From: Chryseobacterium salivictor
Lineage (GTDB): Bacteria; Bacteroidota; Bacteroidia; Flavobacteriales; Weeksellaceae
Reading direction: 5' to 3'
Length of the DNA: 64,000 nucleotides
Assembly: GCF_004359195.1 (NCBI RefSeq)
Contig: NZ_CP037954.1
Span: forward strand, 1,178,001-1,242,000
Every line of letters begins with the position of its first letter. The stretch's first letter is position 1. Made by a program: the position numbers and the translations under genes. Positions 23,866 to 31,852 of this stretch are shown piece by piece. The notes beneath the pieces were generated by a model that was given only the letters and a program-made list of their open reading frames with translations, was not told the DNA's origin and ran no database searches.

Positions 23866-25461
23866 CTAAAATTGAAAATCGTCATCATCATCCGCATCAT
23901 TCATCGACGAACCGGAAAGGTTTTGGTTGCTTGGTAAATCGAAAGCAGCACCGGGATCGATGGTAGTTTTAATTTTTTCAAAACCTCCCGGAGTATCCTG
24001 TTGTCCAAAATTCGAAGACTGGTAACCGTAGCCACCGCCTCCACCAAATAAATCAAGGTCGGCAAATTTGGCAATATTTTTATGGAAAGACATTCTCACA
24101 TCTGCGGTAGCACCATTACGGTGTTTTGCGATAATCAGTTCTGCCTGGTTTTCTGTGGAGGACTCACCGCCGTCTTCATCATTGTCCCAAGTGGTGATTT
24201 TATAATATTCCGGACGGAAAATAAACGAAACAATATCGGCATCCTGCTCAATCGCTCCAGATTCCCGAAGGTCAGAAAGCATCGGTCTTTTTCCAGGTCG
24301 TGTTTCCACACTTCTTGAAAGCTGAGAAAGTGCAATAACAGGAACATTCAGCTCTTTTGCAATTGCTTTCAGGGAACGGGAGATCATTGCAATTTCCTGT
24401 TCACGATTTCCTGCTCCCCCTTTTCCGGAATTTGCGGTCATCAACTGAAGATAATCGACCATGATGATTTTTACTCCATGCTGCATGACCAATCTCCGGC
24501 ATTTTGCCCGAAAATCGAATACAGAAAGGGAAGGTGTTTCGTCAATATATAAAGGAGCGTTTTCTAAAGCGGAAACATTGGAGAATAAACGTTGCCATTC
24601 TTCATCGTTCATTTGTCCTTTTCGTAATTTCTCAGAAGAAATTCCCGTTTCTGAAGCGATCATTCTGGTAATCAACTGAACGGAAGCCATCTCCAGCGAG
24701 AATAAAGCCATCGGAATATTATGTTCTACCGCAATATTTCTTGCCATAGAAAGCAGGAAAGCGGTTTTGCCCATTGCCGGACGGGCCGCAATAATAATTA
24801 AATCGGAATTTTGCCAACCACCGGTTTCTTTATCAATATCTTTAAATCCGGACGGGATTCCGGAGATTCCCTCTTTGTCTTTTAAGGCTTTAATGGTTTC
24901 AATGGCCTGGCTAACCAAAGTATTCGCAGTGTCGAAACCTTTTTTAATAGTTCCGTTTGTAATTTCAAAAAAGGATTGTTCGGCTTTATCCAAAAGCTCG
25001 AAAACATCGGTAGATTCTTTATAAGAACTGTCGATCACATTGGCGGAAACATTAATCAGACTCCGCAGAATGAATTTCTCTAATATCACCCGGACATGGT
25101 ACTCAATATGCGCACTGGAAGAGACTCCCATCGTTAAATCAATGATGTAATGATCTCCTCCTGCAAGTGCTAATTTATCGGTTTTCTTTAATTCCTGAAT
25201 TACCGTCATTAAATCGACGGGATGATTACCTTCGAAGAGACGGACGATTACGCGGAAGATTTCCTGGTGTCTTGGGTCGTAAAAAACATCCGCGGTCAAT
25301 AAATCAATGGAATAATCCAGTCCTTTTTTATCAATTAAAAAAGTGCCGATAACGAGTTTCTCGAATTCTATTGCATTGGGAGGCATTTTGCCGTCGGAAA
25401 TAGAAAGTTCCTTAGCGAAATTACCATGAATTAGTGAAGATAAAGTTTCCTTTTGTGCCAT
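23866..25461 (-). CDS. dnaB: Replicative DNA helicase DnaB
   Basis: 531 residues, full length and without an intein. The N-terminal domain (PPNAIEFEKLVIGTFLID) binds primase. The RecA-like C-terminal domain has the Walker A motif ARPAMGKTAF, MVDYLQLM (Walker B) and LSQLSRSVETRPGKRP. The C-terminal tail is glycine-rich and then acidic (DADDDDDFQF), as often seen in this phylum. It is followed by rnhA after 2 bp. The -7 box ends 4 nt before the ATG. Confidence 0.97.
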   Translation of the reverse strand: MAQKETLSSLIHGNFAKELSISDGKMPPNAIEFEKLVIGTFLIDKKGLDYSIDLLTADVFYDPRHQEIFRVIVRLFEGNHPVDLMTVIQELKKTDKLALAGGDHYIIDLTMGVSSSAHIEYHVRVILEKFILRSLINVSANVIDSSYKESTDVFELLDKAEQSFFEITNGTIKKGFDTANTLVSQAIETIKALKDKEGISGIPSGFKDIDKETGGWQNSDLIIIAARPAMGKTAFLLSMARNIAVEHNIPMALFSLEMASVQLITRMIASETGISSEKLRKGQMNDEEWQRLFSNVSALENAPLYIDETPSLSVFDFRAKCRRLVMQHGVKIIMVDYLQLMTANSGKGGAGNREQEIAMISRSLKAIAKELNVPVIALSQLSRSVETRPGKRPMLSDLRESGAIEQDADIVSFIFRPEYYKITTWDNDEDGGESSTENQAELIIAKHRNGATADVRMSFHKNIAKFADLDLFGGGGGYGYQSSNFGQQDTPGGFEKIKTTIDPGAAFDLPSNQNLSGSSMNDADDDDDFQF

Positions 25462-25465
25462 ATGA

Positions 25466-25473
25466 CAAAGATA
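25466..25473 (-). promoter_or_regulatory. -7 box of dnaB
   Basis: TATCTTTG on the minus strand, ending 4 nt before the start codon. Confidence 0.6.
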
Positions 25474-25592
25474 GTTTTTTTAAGTTTTTATTCCGAATAT
25501 TTAATCAACAATGTCCTGGGTTTTAAGGTCAATAAGTTGTTTGTTAGTGAATTGCAGTGTTGATAAGTCGGAAATTAAACAGTTTTTATTTT

Positions 25593-25678
25593 GGCGAGGA
25601 TTGAAACGGAAATTCTTTTTTTTGGCGCTGCCAAAGGTGCAGCAAAAAAGATTGGAGGGAAGAGCCGGACCGAATTGG
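25593..25678 (+). ncRNA. Candidate structured RNA element, copy A
   Basis: Two boxes, GGATTGAAACGGAAATTC and GGAAGAGCCGGACCGA, flank a hairpin (25615-25650) whose stem pairs GCTGC with GCAGC and a T run with an A run. The same two-box plan recurs at 44272-44360. It lies in the 250-bp gap between dnaB and the MFS gene, which has no ORF. Orientation is taken from the shared boxes; that it is transcribed is inference. Confidence 0.5.
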
Positions 25679-25710
25679 TTAGAAGTTCTACACTGTTTAG
25701 TCTTAAAAAA

Positions 25711-26949
25711 TTAATAGTTCATTTTGCGGAGTTTTGGAACGGTGGTTCCGACTAAAAGTGCGATTAAAACGGTCATGGTTCCCCCAAAAACGACGGATCG
25801 AACAACGCCTAAAAGTTTGGCTGCAACGCCACTTTCGAATTGACCCATTTCGTTGCTCGACATGATGAAAATGGAATTCACGCTTAAAACCCGGCCGCGA
25901 ATATGATCGGGCGTTTTCAGTTGTACAATCGTACCGCGGATGACCACCGAAATTCCATCGAGCATTCCACTGGCCACCAATAAGAAAAAGGAGAGCCAGT
26001 ATAATTTAGAGAAACCGAAACCGATGATGCACAGGCCAAAACCTGCCACGGCAACGAGTAAGATTTTACCTTGATTTTTGGTTAACGGTACAAACGCCAG
26101 AGTCATGATAATACACATGGAGCCGATATCTGAAGCAGCATTCAGCAAGCCGAAACCTTCGGATCCTACATCTAAAATATCGGTAGCGAAAACCGGAATC
26201 ATGCCGACGGCACCGCCAAAAAGGACGGCGAACATATCAAGGCAAAGTGCGCCCAAGATTTCTTTTGTTTTGTAAATGTAGGCGATTCCTTCGCGCATAC
26301 TTTCTACCACGCCCATTGTTCGGTCGCTGTTTTCTGAAGGGTGTTTTTTCAGAGACCAAAAGAAAATGGAGGAGAAAATCATTAATCCGACAATCACGAG
26401 GATTGTTCCGGAAATATCAATCCAGTGAATAAGAAAGCCACCCAAAGCATGGCCAGAAACAGAAGCGGTAAGAAAGGTCGCCTGGTTGAGTGTGATAGCG
26501 TTCGGAAGTTGATCTTTTGAAACTATCTTTGGAATCATTGAAGGAATTATAGGGCCGATAAATGCGCGGCAAAATCCGGTACAAAAAATGACGGCATAAA
26601 TAAAATAAGAAATCTGGATATTGCTGAAGTGCAGTAAACTGTGACCAAAAAAGGCGGGAACCGCCAATAAGCCGATGAGCAAAACATAAGCGTAATTGCA
26701 GATCAGCAAGAGTCTTTTCTTCTCAGAATTATCGATAACGTGGCCGGCGTATAAGGCAGTTGATACCGCAGGAATAACTTCTGACAAGCCAATCAACCCA
26801 ATGGCGAAAGGATCTTTGGTTAATTTGTAAATCCACCAGCCCATCAGTGTTGCCAACATTCTGAAAGATAAGATCAGAAAAAAACGGCCGGTCATCAAGT
26901 TCCGAAATTCTGCTATTTTTAAGGTCTGAATAGGTTGCAATGAAATCAT
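25711..26949 (-). CDS. MFS transporter
   Basis: 412 residues with about 12 transmembrane segments. The cytoplasmic loop AGHVIDNSEKKRLLL between helices 2 and 3 is the usual MFS signature position. The pattern resembles the Bacteroidota MFS group close to enterobactin/EntS-like or MdtH-like exporters. Substrate is unknown. It stands alone; the -7 box ends 4 nt before the ATG. Confidence 0.9.
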   Translation of the reverse strand: MISLQPIQTLKIAEFRNLMTGRFFLILSFRMLATLMGWWIYKLTKDPFAIGLIGLSEVIPAVSTALYAGHVIDNSEKKRLLLICNYAYVLLIGLLAVPAFFGHSLLHFSNIQISYFIYAVIFCTGFCRAFIGPIIPSMIPKIVSKDQLPNAITLNQATFLTASVSGHALGGFLIHWIDISGTILVIVGLMIFSSIFFWSLKKHPSENSDRTMGVVESMREGIAYIYKTKEILGALCLDMFAVLFGGAVGMIPVFATDILDVGSEGFGLLNAASDIGSMCIIMTLAFVPLTKNQGKILLVAVAGFGLCIIGFGFSKLYWLSFFLLVASGMLDGISVVIRGTIVQLKTPDHIRGRVLSVNSIFIMSSNEMGQFESGVAAKLLGVVRSVVFGGTMTVLIALLVGTTVPKLRKMNY

Positions 26950-26953
26950 TTTG

Positions 26954-26961
26954 CAAAAGTA
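26954..26961 (-). promoter_or_regulatory. -7 box of the MFS gene
   Basis: TACTTTTG on the minus strand, ending 4 nt before the start codon. Confidence 0.55.
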
Positions 26962-26993
26962 AATTTTAGGAACGAAAAATCATTTATTAATTT

Positions 26994-27091
26994 GCCACGA
27001 ATGCACGAATTTTTTTCTATAAGTTAGTTGTTGCTTTCCAATAATTGAAATGAAGTAATGTTAAAAAAATGGAGATTCGTGAATTCGTGGC
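26994..27091. repeat. Palindromic repeat unit 1 (GCCACGAAT type)
   Basis: Starts GCCACGAATGCACGAATT and ends GATTCGTGAATTCGTGGC, which are near-complementary arms around about 60 bases. The inner part (ATTGAAATGAAGTAATG) is repeated in unit 2. Confidence 0.85.
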
Positions 27092-27114
27092 TTCCCATTT
27101 TGCATTAAGTTTTT

Positions 27115-27224
27115 GCCACGAATACACGAATTTTTCTTCAACAGCTTGTTCCTTTTAAATGGACCTTTTCCTATGATTGAAATGAAGTAATGTTAAAAAA
27201 AATGGAGATTCGTGAATTCGTGGC
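27115..27224. repeat. Palindromic repeat unit 2 (GCCACGAAT type)
   Basis: Second copy in the same orientation, starting GCCACGAATACACGAATT. Its right arm is identical to that of unit 1 and the loop is partly diverged. The two units fill the 320-bp gap before the SMR gene. Confidence 0.85.
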
Positions 27225-27256
27225 TTTTAGAAACACTTAAGTTTTCCAAAAAAAAT

Positions 27257-27264
27257 TATCTTTG
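27257..27264 (+). promoter_or_regulatory. -7 box of the SMR gene
   Basis: TATCTTTG, ending 4 nt before the ATG. Confidence 0.6.
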
Positions 27265-27268
27265 AAAA

Positions 27269-27607
27269 ATGAATTGGATTTTACTCATTATCGGCGGCTT
27301 ATTTGAAACCGGCTTTGCCACTTGTCTCGGAAAAGCGCAAGAAACAACCGGAAGAGAAAGTTATTTTTGGTGGGCAGGTTTTGCAATTTCTCTTTTTCTG
27401 AGTATGTTTCTTTTATACAAGGCAATTTCTGTTGGCGCCAGTCCCATTCCTGTTGGGACAGCGTACGCAGTCTGGACGGGAATTGGTGCGGTAGGTGCTG
27501 TTTTTATGGGAATATTTATATTCGATGAGCCTGCGACTTTCTGGCGAATATTTTTTGTTTTCACTTTGATTGCTTCGGTGATTGGGCTGAAAGTGGTTTC
27601 TAATTAG
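27269..27607 (+). CDS. gdx: SMR-family exporter, Gdx/SugE-like
   Basis: 112 residues, four transmembrane helices. The essential glutamate is E13 (GGLFETGFA). PVGTAYAVWTGIGAVGAV is nearly the same as in SugE/Gdx proteins, which export guanidinium ions in exchange for protons, so Gdx is more likely than an EmrE-type multidrug pump. SMR transporters work as dimers. The gene is alone, with its own -7 box and a strong terminator. I see no guanidine riboswitch in the short upstream region, which instead carries the palindromic repeats. Confidence 0.88.
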   Translation: MNWILLIIGGLFETGFATCLGKAQETTGRESYFWWAGFAISLFLSMFLLYKAISVGASPIPVGTAYAVWTGIGAVGAVFMGIFIFDEPATFWRIFFVFTLIASVIGLKVVSN

Positions 27608-27615
27608 GACAACAT

Positions 27616-27660
27616 AGAAGAAGCCGTCTCAACACTTATTGAAACGGCTTCTTTTTTTAT
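27616..27660 (+). terminator. Terminator of the SMR gene
   Basis: AGAAGCCGTCTCAA pairs with TTGAAACGGCTTCT (one G-U pair), followed by a T run. Confidence 0.9.
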
Positions 27661-27679
27661 TTGTATTTTTTCTAATATG

Positions 27680-28657
27680 CTATTTCTTAACGATTTTTGA
27701 AGTTTCGATTAATTCGCTTCCAGAATATACTTTAACAACATAAGCAGCTTTTGGAAGTCTTTCTATATTGATCGATGTTTCAGAAGAACTGATTACCAGT
27801 TTTCCGGTCATATCAAAGATTTCAGTTTTGGAAATAGAATTCTTTTTGTTGGCCTTTAAGTTAATTACATTAACTGCTGGGTTTGGGTAGATGGAGACGT
27901 TTCTAAGATTAGAATATACATTTGTAGTACCCAACTGGTTTTCTCCTGTAATCGTGAATGCAAGCCCTTCAAAAGTTTCACCTAGCAAACTTGAAATAGT
28001 TGTCCAGGAGGTTGCTCCTTCTTCAAATAAATCAGCCTCATCGATTAGCACAGGTTCTGAGTAATTATCATTTCCTAAAGCCCAGTAGAATGTTTCATCC
28101 TCATCGTAACCGTAATCGTAACCAAGATCAACTTTAGGCGCAAAAGCCACCCAATATTTTTTATTGGCTTTCAATGTTAGGTTTTGTCCCAATGCCTTAG
28201 TAACATCAACTTCAAAGGTGAAATCCACATCATCCGCGGAAAGGGTCGCAGCGCTATTGGTTTCGTCGATATTTATGACAGCAACCGCCGTGCTTAGATC
28301 ACTTGGTTTTCCAGCGGGAAAACCGTTGTTGTCATTGAAGATATACATTTTTAATCCCAGATAAACTTCTGGTAAATCACCATAGAACTGACTTCCATAA
28401 AAAACAAATTTCTCAATTTTGGTGTCTTCAGAAAGTTGAAAGTCATCTGCCGCAAAAACTTGATAATCGTCTTGATCTACCATTGATATGATTCCATTTG
28501 AGAAATCAGGTGCTTGATCAAATTTTATTTCATTTGCTTTTAAATGGGATACAAATGGTTTATGGGTCTCATTTTTGCTTGGTTTTTTAAAGCTTTTAAT
28601 CTGCGCATTTGAGAATGTCATCGCTAACATCGTTCCTAAAAAATAGATTTTTTTCAT
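27680..28657 (-). CDS. Secreted protein with T9SS type A sorting domain
   Basis: 325 residues. A signal peptide (MKKIYFLGTMLAMTFSNAQ) is followed by an acidic beta-rich region of about 220 residues (VFAADDFQLSEDTKIEKFVF, GLKMYIFNDNNGFPAGKPSD) without a recognised enzyme motif. The last 75 residues are a type A sorting domain (VSIYPNPAVNVINL, FDMTGKLV, KAAYVVKVYSG, SKIVKK), which directs export by the type IX system and attachment to the cell surface. The cargo's function is unknown; the beta-rich part resembles a ligand-binding jelly roll. Confidence 0.88.
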   Translation of the reverse strand: MKKIYFLGTMLAMTFSNAQIKSFKKPSKNETHKPFVSHLKANEIKFDQAPDFSNGIISMVDQDDYQVFAADDFQLSEDTKIEKFVFYGSQFYGDLPEVYLGLKMYIFNDNNGFPAGKPSDLSTAVAVINIDETNSAATLSADDVDFTFEVDVTKALGQNLTLKANKKYWVAFAPKVDLGYDYGYDEDETFYWALGNDNYSEPVLIDEADLFEEGATSWTTISSLLGETFEGLAFTITGENQLGTTNVYSNLRNVSIYPNPAVNVINLKANKKNSISKTEIFDMTGKLVISSSETSINIERLPKAAYVVKVYSGSELIETSKIVKK

Positions 28658-28682
28658 TAAATATAATTTGAATTAATATTTT

Positions 28683-28690
28683 CAAATGTA
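28683..28690 (-). promoter_or_regulatory. -7 box of the T9SS cargo gene
   Basis: TACATTTG on the minus strand, 25 nt before the start codon. Confidence 0.5.
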
Positions 28691-28843
28691 ATAAAAATTT
28701 ATTAAAATATTAAATATTTTGTTAATTCGGTACTTATAAATAGGTGTTGGTGTGAGTATTTATCCGAATTTGATTGTTTGCAGAATGTTTTTTGAATTTC
28801 AGATGCTGTTGTTTTTGTCAGGATGAAAATTATTTAGAGTTAA

Positions 28844-29218
28844 TTATTGTCCTCCGATGGCGAGCCCGAACCCCTCACCTAAAGCTCGCATTGTGTCTGC
28901 AATGATATAAGTTATGACCAAAAGACCAACGGTTCCACCGATTAAAATAACGGTTGCGCCAGTCTTATTTTGATTAATTTCTTTGATGTCCTTTTTGGAG
29001 ATGGCAATCCGCTGATCGTTTCTGGTTCCGATAATGCTGTCTTTTTCCACTGAGGTGACGTCAACAAAAAATTTACGGTCACTTTTGTCATAAACAGTAT
29101 ATCTCGTTCCAGCCTTGATGTTGTCGAAATTCCCCTGATCTGTGTAAACACTGTATTTCGTCGAAACACACGAAGTGCTGATCAGAAGAATTAAAAAGCA
29201 AAAGAAATATTTCATCAT
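28844..29218 (-). CDS. Small lipoprotein with C-terminal membrane segment
   Basis: 124 residues. The signal peptide ends in LLISTSC, so C17 is the lipid site. A small beta domain (GTRYTVYDKSDRKFFVDVTSVEKDSIIGTRNDQRIAISKKDIKEI) recalls the bacterial OB/SH3-like folds that read YTVYDKSG. A hydrophobic glycine-rich segment follows (ATVILIGGTVGLLVITYIIAD). Function is unknown. It is 18 bp downstream of the GH3-like gene on the same strand and probably co-transcribed. Confidence 0.75.
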   Translation of the reverse strand: MMKYFFCFLILLISTSCVSTKYSVYTDQGNFDNIKAGTRYTVYDKSDRKFFVDVTSVEKDSIIGTRNDQRIAISKKDIKEINQNKTGATVILIGGTVGLLVITYIIADTMRALGEGFGLAIGGQ

Positions 29219-29236
29219 TTAAGGTTTTTTCAAATA

Positions 29237-30736
29237 CTAGCTCCTGTGTGTTTCAAGGAAATCGCCAATTTTGCGGTCATTAGCTAATCGTGGTATTTTA
29301 TTCTGACCACCAAGCTTTCCTTCAGACCTGGCATAATCCTGAAAAGCATTTTTCTTTAATGTTGTAATTACAAGAGGTTGCAGGATTTTACCGGAAATTA
29401 AATCATTATAATATGTGTTTCTTTTCCGCATTTCATCATCCAGATTTTTTCTGAAGTTTTCCAGGTTTTCGGGCTCTTTTTCAAATTCGATAAACCATTC
29501 GTGATAGGGTAAACCTTCCGTGGGATTTACTTGTGGAGCTAAATGAAACTCTGTAATCTGTGCCGGAAATTTTTCTACCGTTGCTTTTAAAGCTTCTTCT
29601 ACTTCAAAAGCAATCACGTGTTCGCCAAAAGCAGATGTGAAATGTTTTGTTCTCCCCGATACCAAAATCCGGTAAGGATCCTTAGAAATAAACCGTACAA
29701 CATCACCGATGGAATACGCCCAAAGTCCGGAATTTGTCGTTAAAATCAAAGCGTAATCTTTATGAAGTTCGATCTCTTTTAAAGTCAGTCTTTTCGCCTC
29801 TGGTTTCCCGTATTCTTCCAGCGGGACAAATTCATAGAAAATTCCGTGGTTGGTGAGCAGCAGTAGGCCTTCTTTTTCAAAATTATCCTGAAACGCAAAA
29901 AATCCTTCACTTGCGGGGAAAGTCTGCAAAGTATCCACAGGTTTTCCCAGAAGTTCATTCATTTTTTCGCGGTACGGTTCATAATTGACGCCGCCGGTAA
30001 TAATGAGCTGAAGATTGGGGAAAAGTTCTGTAATTTTTTTTCCGTTCCGTTCGATCAGTTTTTCAAAATACATAATCAGCCAAGGCGGAATTCCCGAAAT
30101 CAAAGTCATGTTTTCCTTTTCAGTTTCTTTTACGATTTCGTCAACTTTGGTTTCCCAGTCTTCGATGAGGTTTGTTTTTAAACTCGGCAGGCGGTTTTTC
30201 TGTAAATAAGACGGAATGTGATGTGCAACAATTCCGGAAAGTCTGCCGGTTTTAATTCCGTTGATTTCTTCCAATTCAGGACTTCCCTGCAAAAAAATCA
30301 TTTTTCCGGTAACGAAATCAGCATTGTTTTTTTGTGCGATATAATGAAAAATCGCGCTTTGTGCTGCCGCGATTTGGTAAGGCATTCCTTCTTTTGAAAT
30401 GGGAATATATTTGGATCCCGATGTCGTGCCAGAAGTTTTAGCGAAATATTCCGGCGTATCGGTCCAGAGAATCTGTCGCTGGCCTTTTTTTACTTTTTCG
30501 ATATAAGGTTTTAAGTCTTCATAATCAGCAATTTGTACGTGCGACTGGAAGTCTTGAATGCTTTTTATATTTTCAAACTGATGGGTTCTTCCAAACAGGG
30601 TTTTCTCAGCAGTTTTTACCAGAGAAAGTAAAAGTTCTTCCTGGTTTTTAACTGAATTTGCTTTAAAGGATTGGGTTCCTTTAACGTGATTTTTTGCCCA
30701 GATTAAAGCAATGTTTTTCTTAATGAAATTGATCAT
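29237..30736 (-). CDS. GH3-family acyl-adenylating enzyme
   Basis: 499 residues. It matches the bacterial branch of the plant GH3 auxin-responsive family, whose members adenylate a carboxylic acid and join it to an amino acid. The ATP-binding stretch FAKTSGTTSGSKYIPIS (about 105-120), QTFPASEGFFAFQD and YSIGDVVRFISKDPYRILVSGRT (hinge) are all present. In plants the substrates are jasmonate, auxin or benzoates; the bacterial substrate is not established. The -7 box TAAATTTG ends 4 nt before the ATG. Confidence 0.92.
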   Translation of the reverse strand: MINFIKKNIALIWAKNHVKGTQSFKANSVKNQEELLLSLVKTAEKTLFGRTHQFENIKSIQDFQSHVQIADYEDLKPYIEKVKKGQRQILWTDTPEYFAKTSGTTSGSKYIPISKEGMPYQIAAAQSAIFHYIAQKNNADFVTGKMIFLQGSPELEEINGIKTGRLSGIVAHHIPSYLQKNRLPSLKTNLIEDWETKVDEIVKETEKENMTLISGIPPWLIMYFEKLIERNGKKITELFPNLQLIITGGVNYEPYREKMNELLGKPVDTLQTFPASEGFFAFQDNFEKEGLLLLTNHGIFYEFVPLEEYGKPEAKRLTLKEIELHKDYALILTTNSGLWAYSIGDVVRFISKDPYRILVSGRTKHFTSAFGEHVIAFEVEEALKATVEKFPAQITEFHLAPQVNPTEGLPYHEWFIEFEKEPENLENFRKNLDDEMRKRNTYYNDLISGKILQPLVITTLKKNAFQDYARSEGKLGGQNKIPRLANDRKIGDFLETHRS

Positions 30737-30740
30737 AACG

Positions 30741-30748
30741 CAAATTTA
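30741..30748 (-). promoter_or_regulatory. -7 box of the GH3-family gene
   Basis: TAAATTTG on the minus strand, ending 4 nt before the start codon. Confidence 0.6.
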
Positions 30749-30805
30749 AAGCATTTTAGAAATAAACCTTTAGTATAAAGAAAAATTACGCACCGAACTT
30801 CTGTT

Positions 30806-31420
30806 TTAAAAATTATAGCGGTATCCCAATCCTAAACTCAGGAAGGTAGAGCGGTTATAAAACTTCTTGGTTTCTGGATTTTCATTGTAAACATTCCCGA
30901 AATAAACATTGACTTTCGCTGCGACAAAGACCTGTTGATAACCCTCGCGATCCAATGCATATAAAGCTTTTCCGCCAAGATTAAAGCCAGTTGCATTCTC
31001 TTTTAATTTTTGATTTTCGGCGTCAACTAATAAATTAGTTTGGCGGTAATAGCTGAATCCCGCCATTTCTTCAATTGAAAAATCCTCGGAAATAATTTCG
31101 CGGTGCGTCAGGTACAAATCGATATTGGTGATGGTTGGTGAGCCGATATTTCCGTAACGGTTTTGTTCGCCGTATTTCACATTAGAAAACAGCAAATTGT
31201 AATCTAATCCAATTCCGAAATTAATGGGAGTCATCAAGTTCCCCCCAAAACCGAAACCGTAAAAAGGCATGAGTAATTTTGCCAAATGATTATTGCCAAT
31301 GGGTTTCATTACAATCATTTTGGTTTCGATATTAGAAACAACATCCAGTTTGTTTGTTTTTTGCTGGCCGAAAATTAAAGTTGAAATTCCGAAAAAAAGC
31401 AGAAATGTAATTCTCATCAT
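30806..31420 (-). CDS. Outer-membrane beta-barrel-like protein
   Basis: 204 residues with a signal peptide (ITFLLFFGISTLIFGQQ). Alternating short strands (LLMPFYGFGFGGNLMTPINFGIGLDYNLLF, VFVAAKVNVYFGNVY) and the last strand FLSLGLGYRYNF, with a terminal Phe, indicate a small outer-membrane barrel of about eight strands. Function is unknown. Its start overlaps the stop of the lipoprotein gene upstream by 4 bp (ATGA), so the two are translationally coupled. Confidence 0.78.
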   Translation of the reverse strand: MMRITFLLFFGISTLIFGQQKTNKLDVVSNIETKMIVMKPIGNNHLAKLLMPFYGFGFGGNLMTPINFGIGLDYNLLFSNVKYGEQNRYGNIGSPTITNIDLYLTHREIISEDFSIEEMAGFSYYRQTNLLVDAENQKLKENATGFNLGGKALYALDREGYQQVFVAAKVNVYFGNVYNENPETKKFYNRSTFLSLGLGYRYNF

Positions 31421-31785
31421 TTCAGGTTTATGTCATTAAAAATAATATACGTAGTCCCAGATGGGATAAGGATTTCCAAAGAATCGGAAGAAATCGTACA
31501 GCCTGGTTTTGAGGAAGAAAATGATTTTATTTTTTCATTTAAAACCAAGGAAAACGAATCCGAAAGCAGCGGACCTGAAACATTAAATTGGCCTGAGCCG
31601 GTCGGCATGGTTTCGCCGATGTTTTTTTCATCGCTTTTAATAATTATTTTTATTTTATTGAAGTCGGATTGAGATCCGGTGATTTTTCCTTCCACATAAG
31701 CTCGGGAATTGTTTCTGTTTTCCGAGGTACAACCCACAAAAAGGCAGAGTGAAAAAAGAAGGATCATTGCAAAAAAACGCTGCAT
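31417..31785 (-). CDS. Small lipoprotein coupled to a barrel protein
   Basis: 122 residues. The signal peptide ends in SLCLFVGC, giving C19 as lipid site. The rest is beta-rich (AYVEGKITGSQSDFNKIKIIIKSD, GSGQFNVSGPLLSDSFSLVL), like a small peptidase-regulatory or Ig-type sandwich. No family recognised. The 4-bp overlap with the barrel gene downstream suggests that they act together at the outer membrane. Confidence 0.75.
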   Translation of the reverse strand: MQRFFAMILLFSLCLFVGCTSENRNNSRAYVEGKITGSQSDFNKIKIIIKSDEKNIGETMPTGSGQFNVSGPLLSDSFSLVLNEKIKSFSSSKPGCTISSDSLEILIPSGTTYIIFNDINLK

Positions 31786-31803
31786 AAATTTTTTATTAAA
31801 GAT

Positions 31804-31836
31804 ATAAAAAAGCCCCGAAATAAATTCCGGGGCTCA
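31804..31836 (-). terminator. Terminator of the KKDGTPD-repeat gene
   Basis: On the minus strand GAGCCCCGGAA pairs with TTTCGGGGCTT (central mismatches allowed) and ends in a T run. Confidence 0.85.
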
Positions 31837-31852
31837 ACGTATTCAAACTGTA

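Noticed and set aside
26994..27224. Insertion sequence or MITE with target duplication
   Set aside because: Two related palindromic units exist, but I see no flanking target duplication and no transposase, so they are listed as repeats only.
26950..27268. Guanidine riboswitch upstream of the Gdx-like gene
   Set aside because: The -7 box ends 4 nt before the ATG, leaving no room for a leader, and I do not recognise a guanidine riboswitch core in the region.
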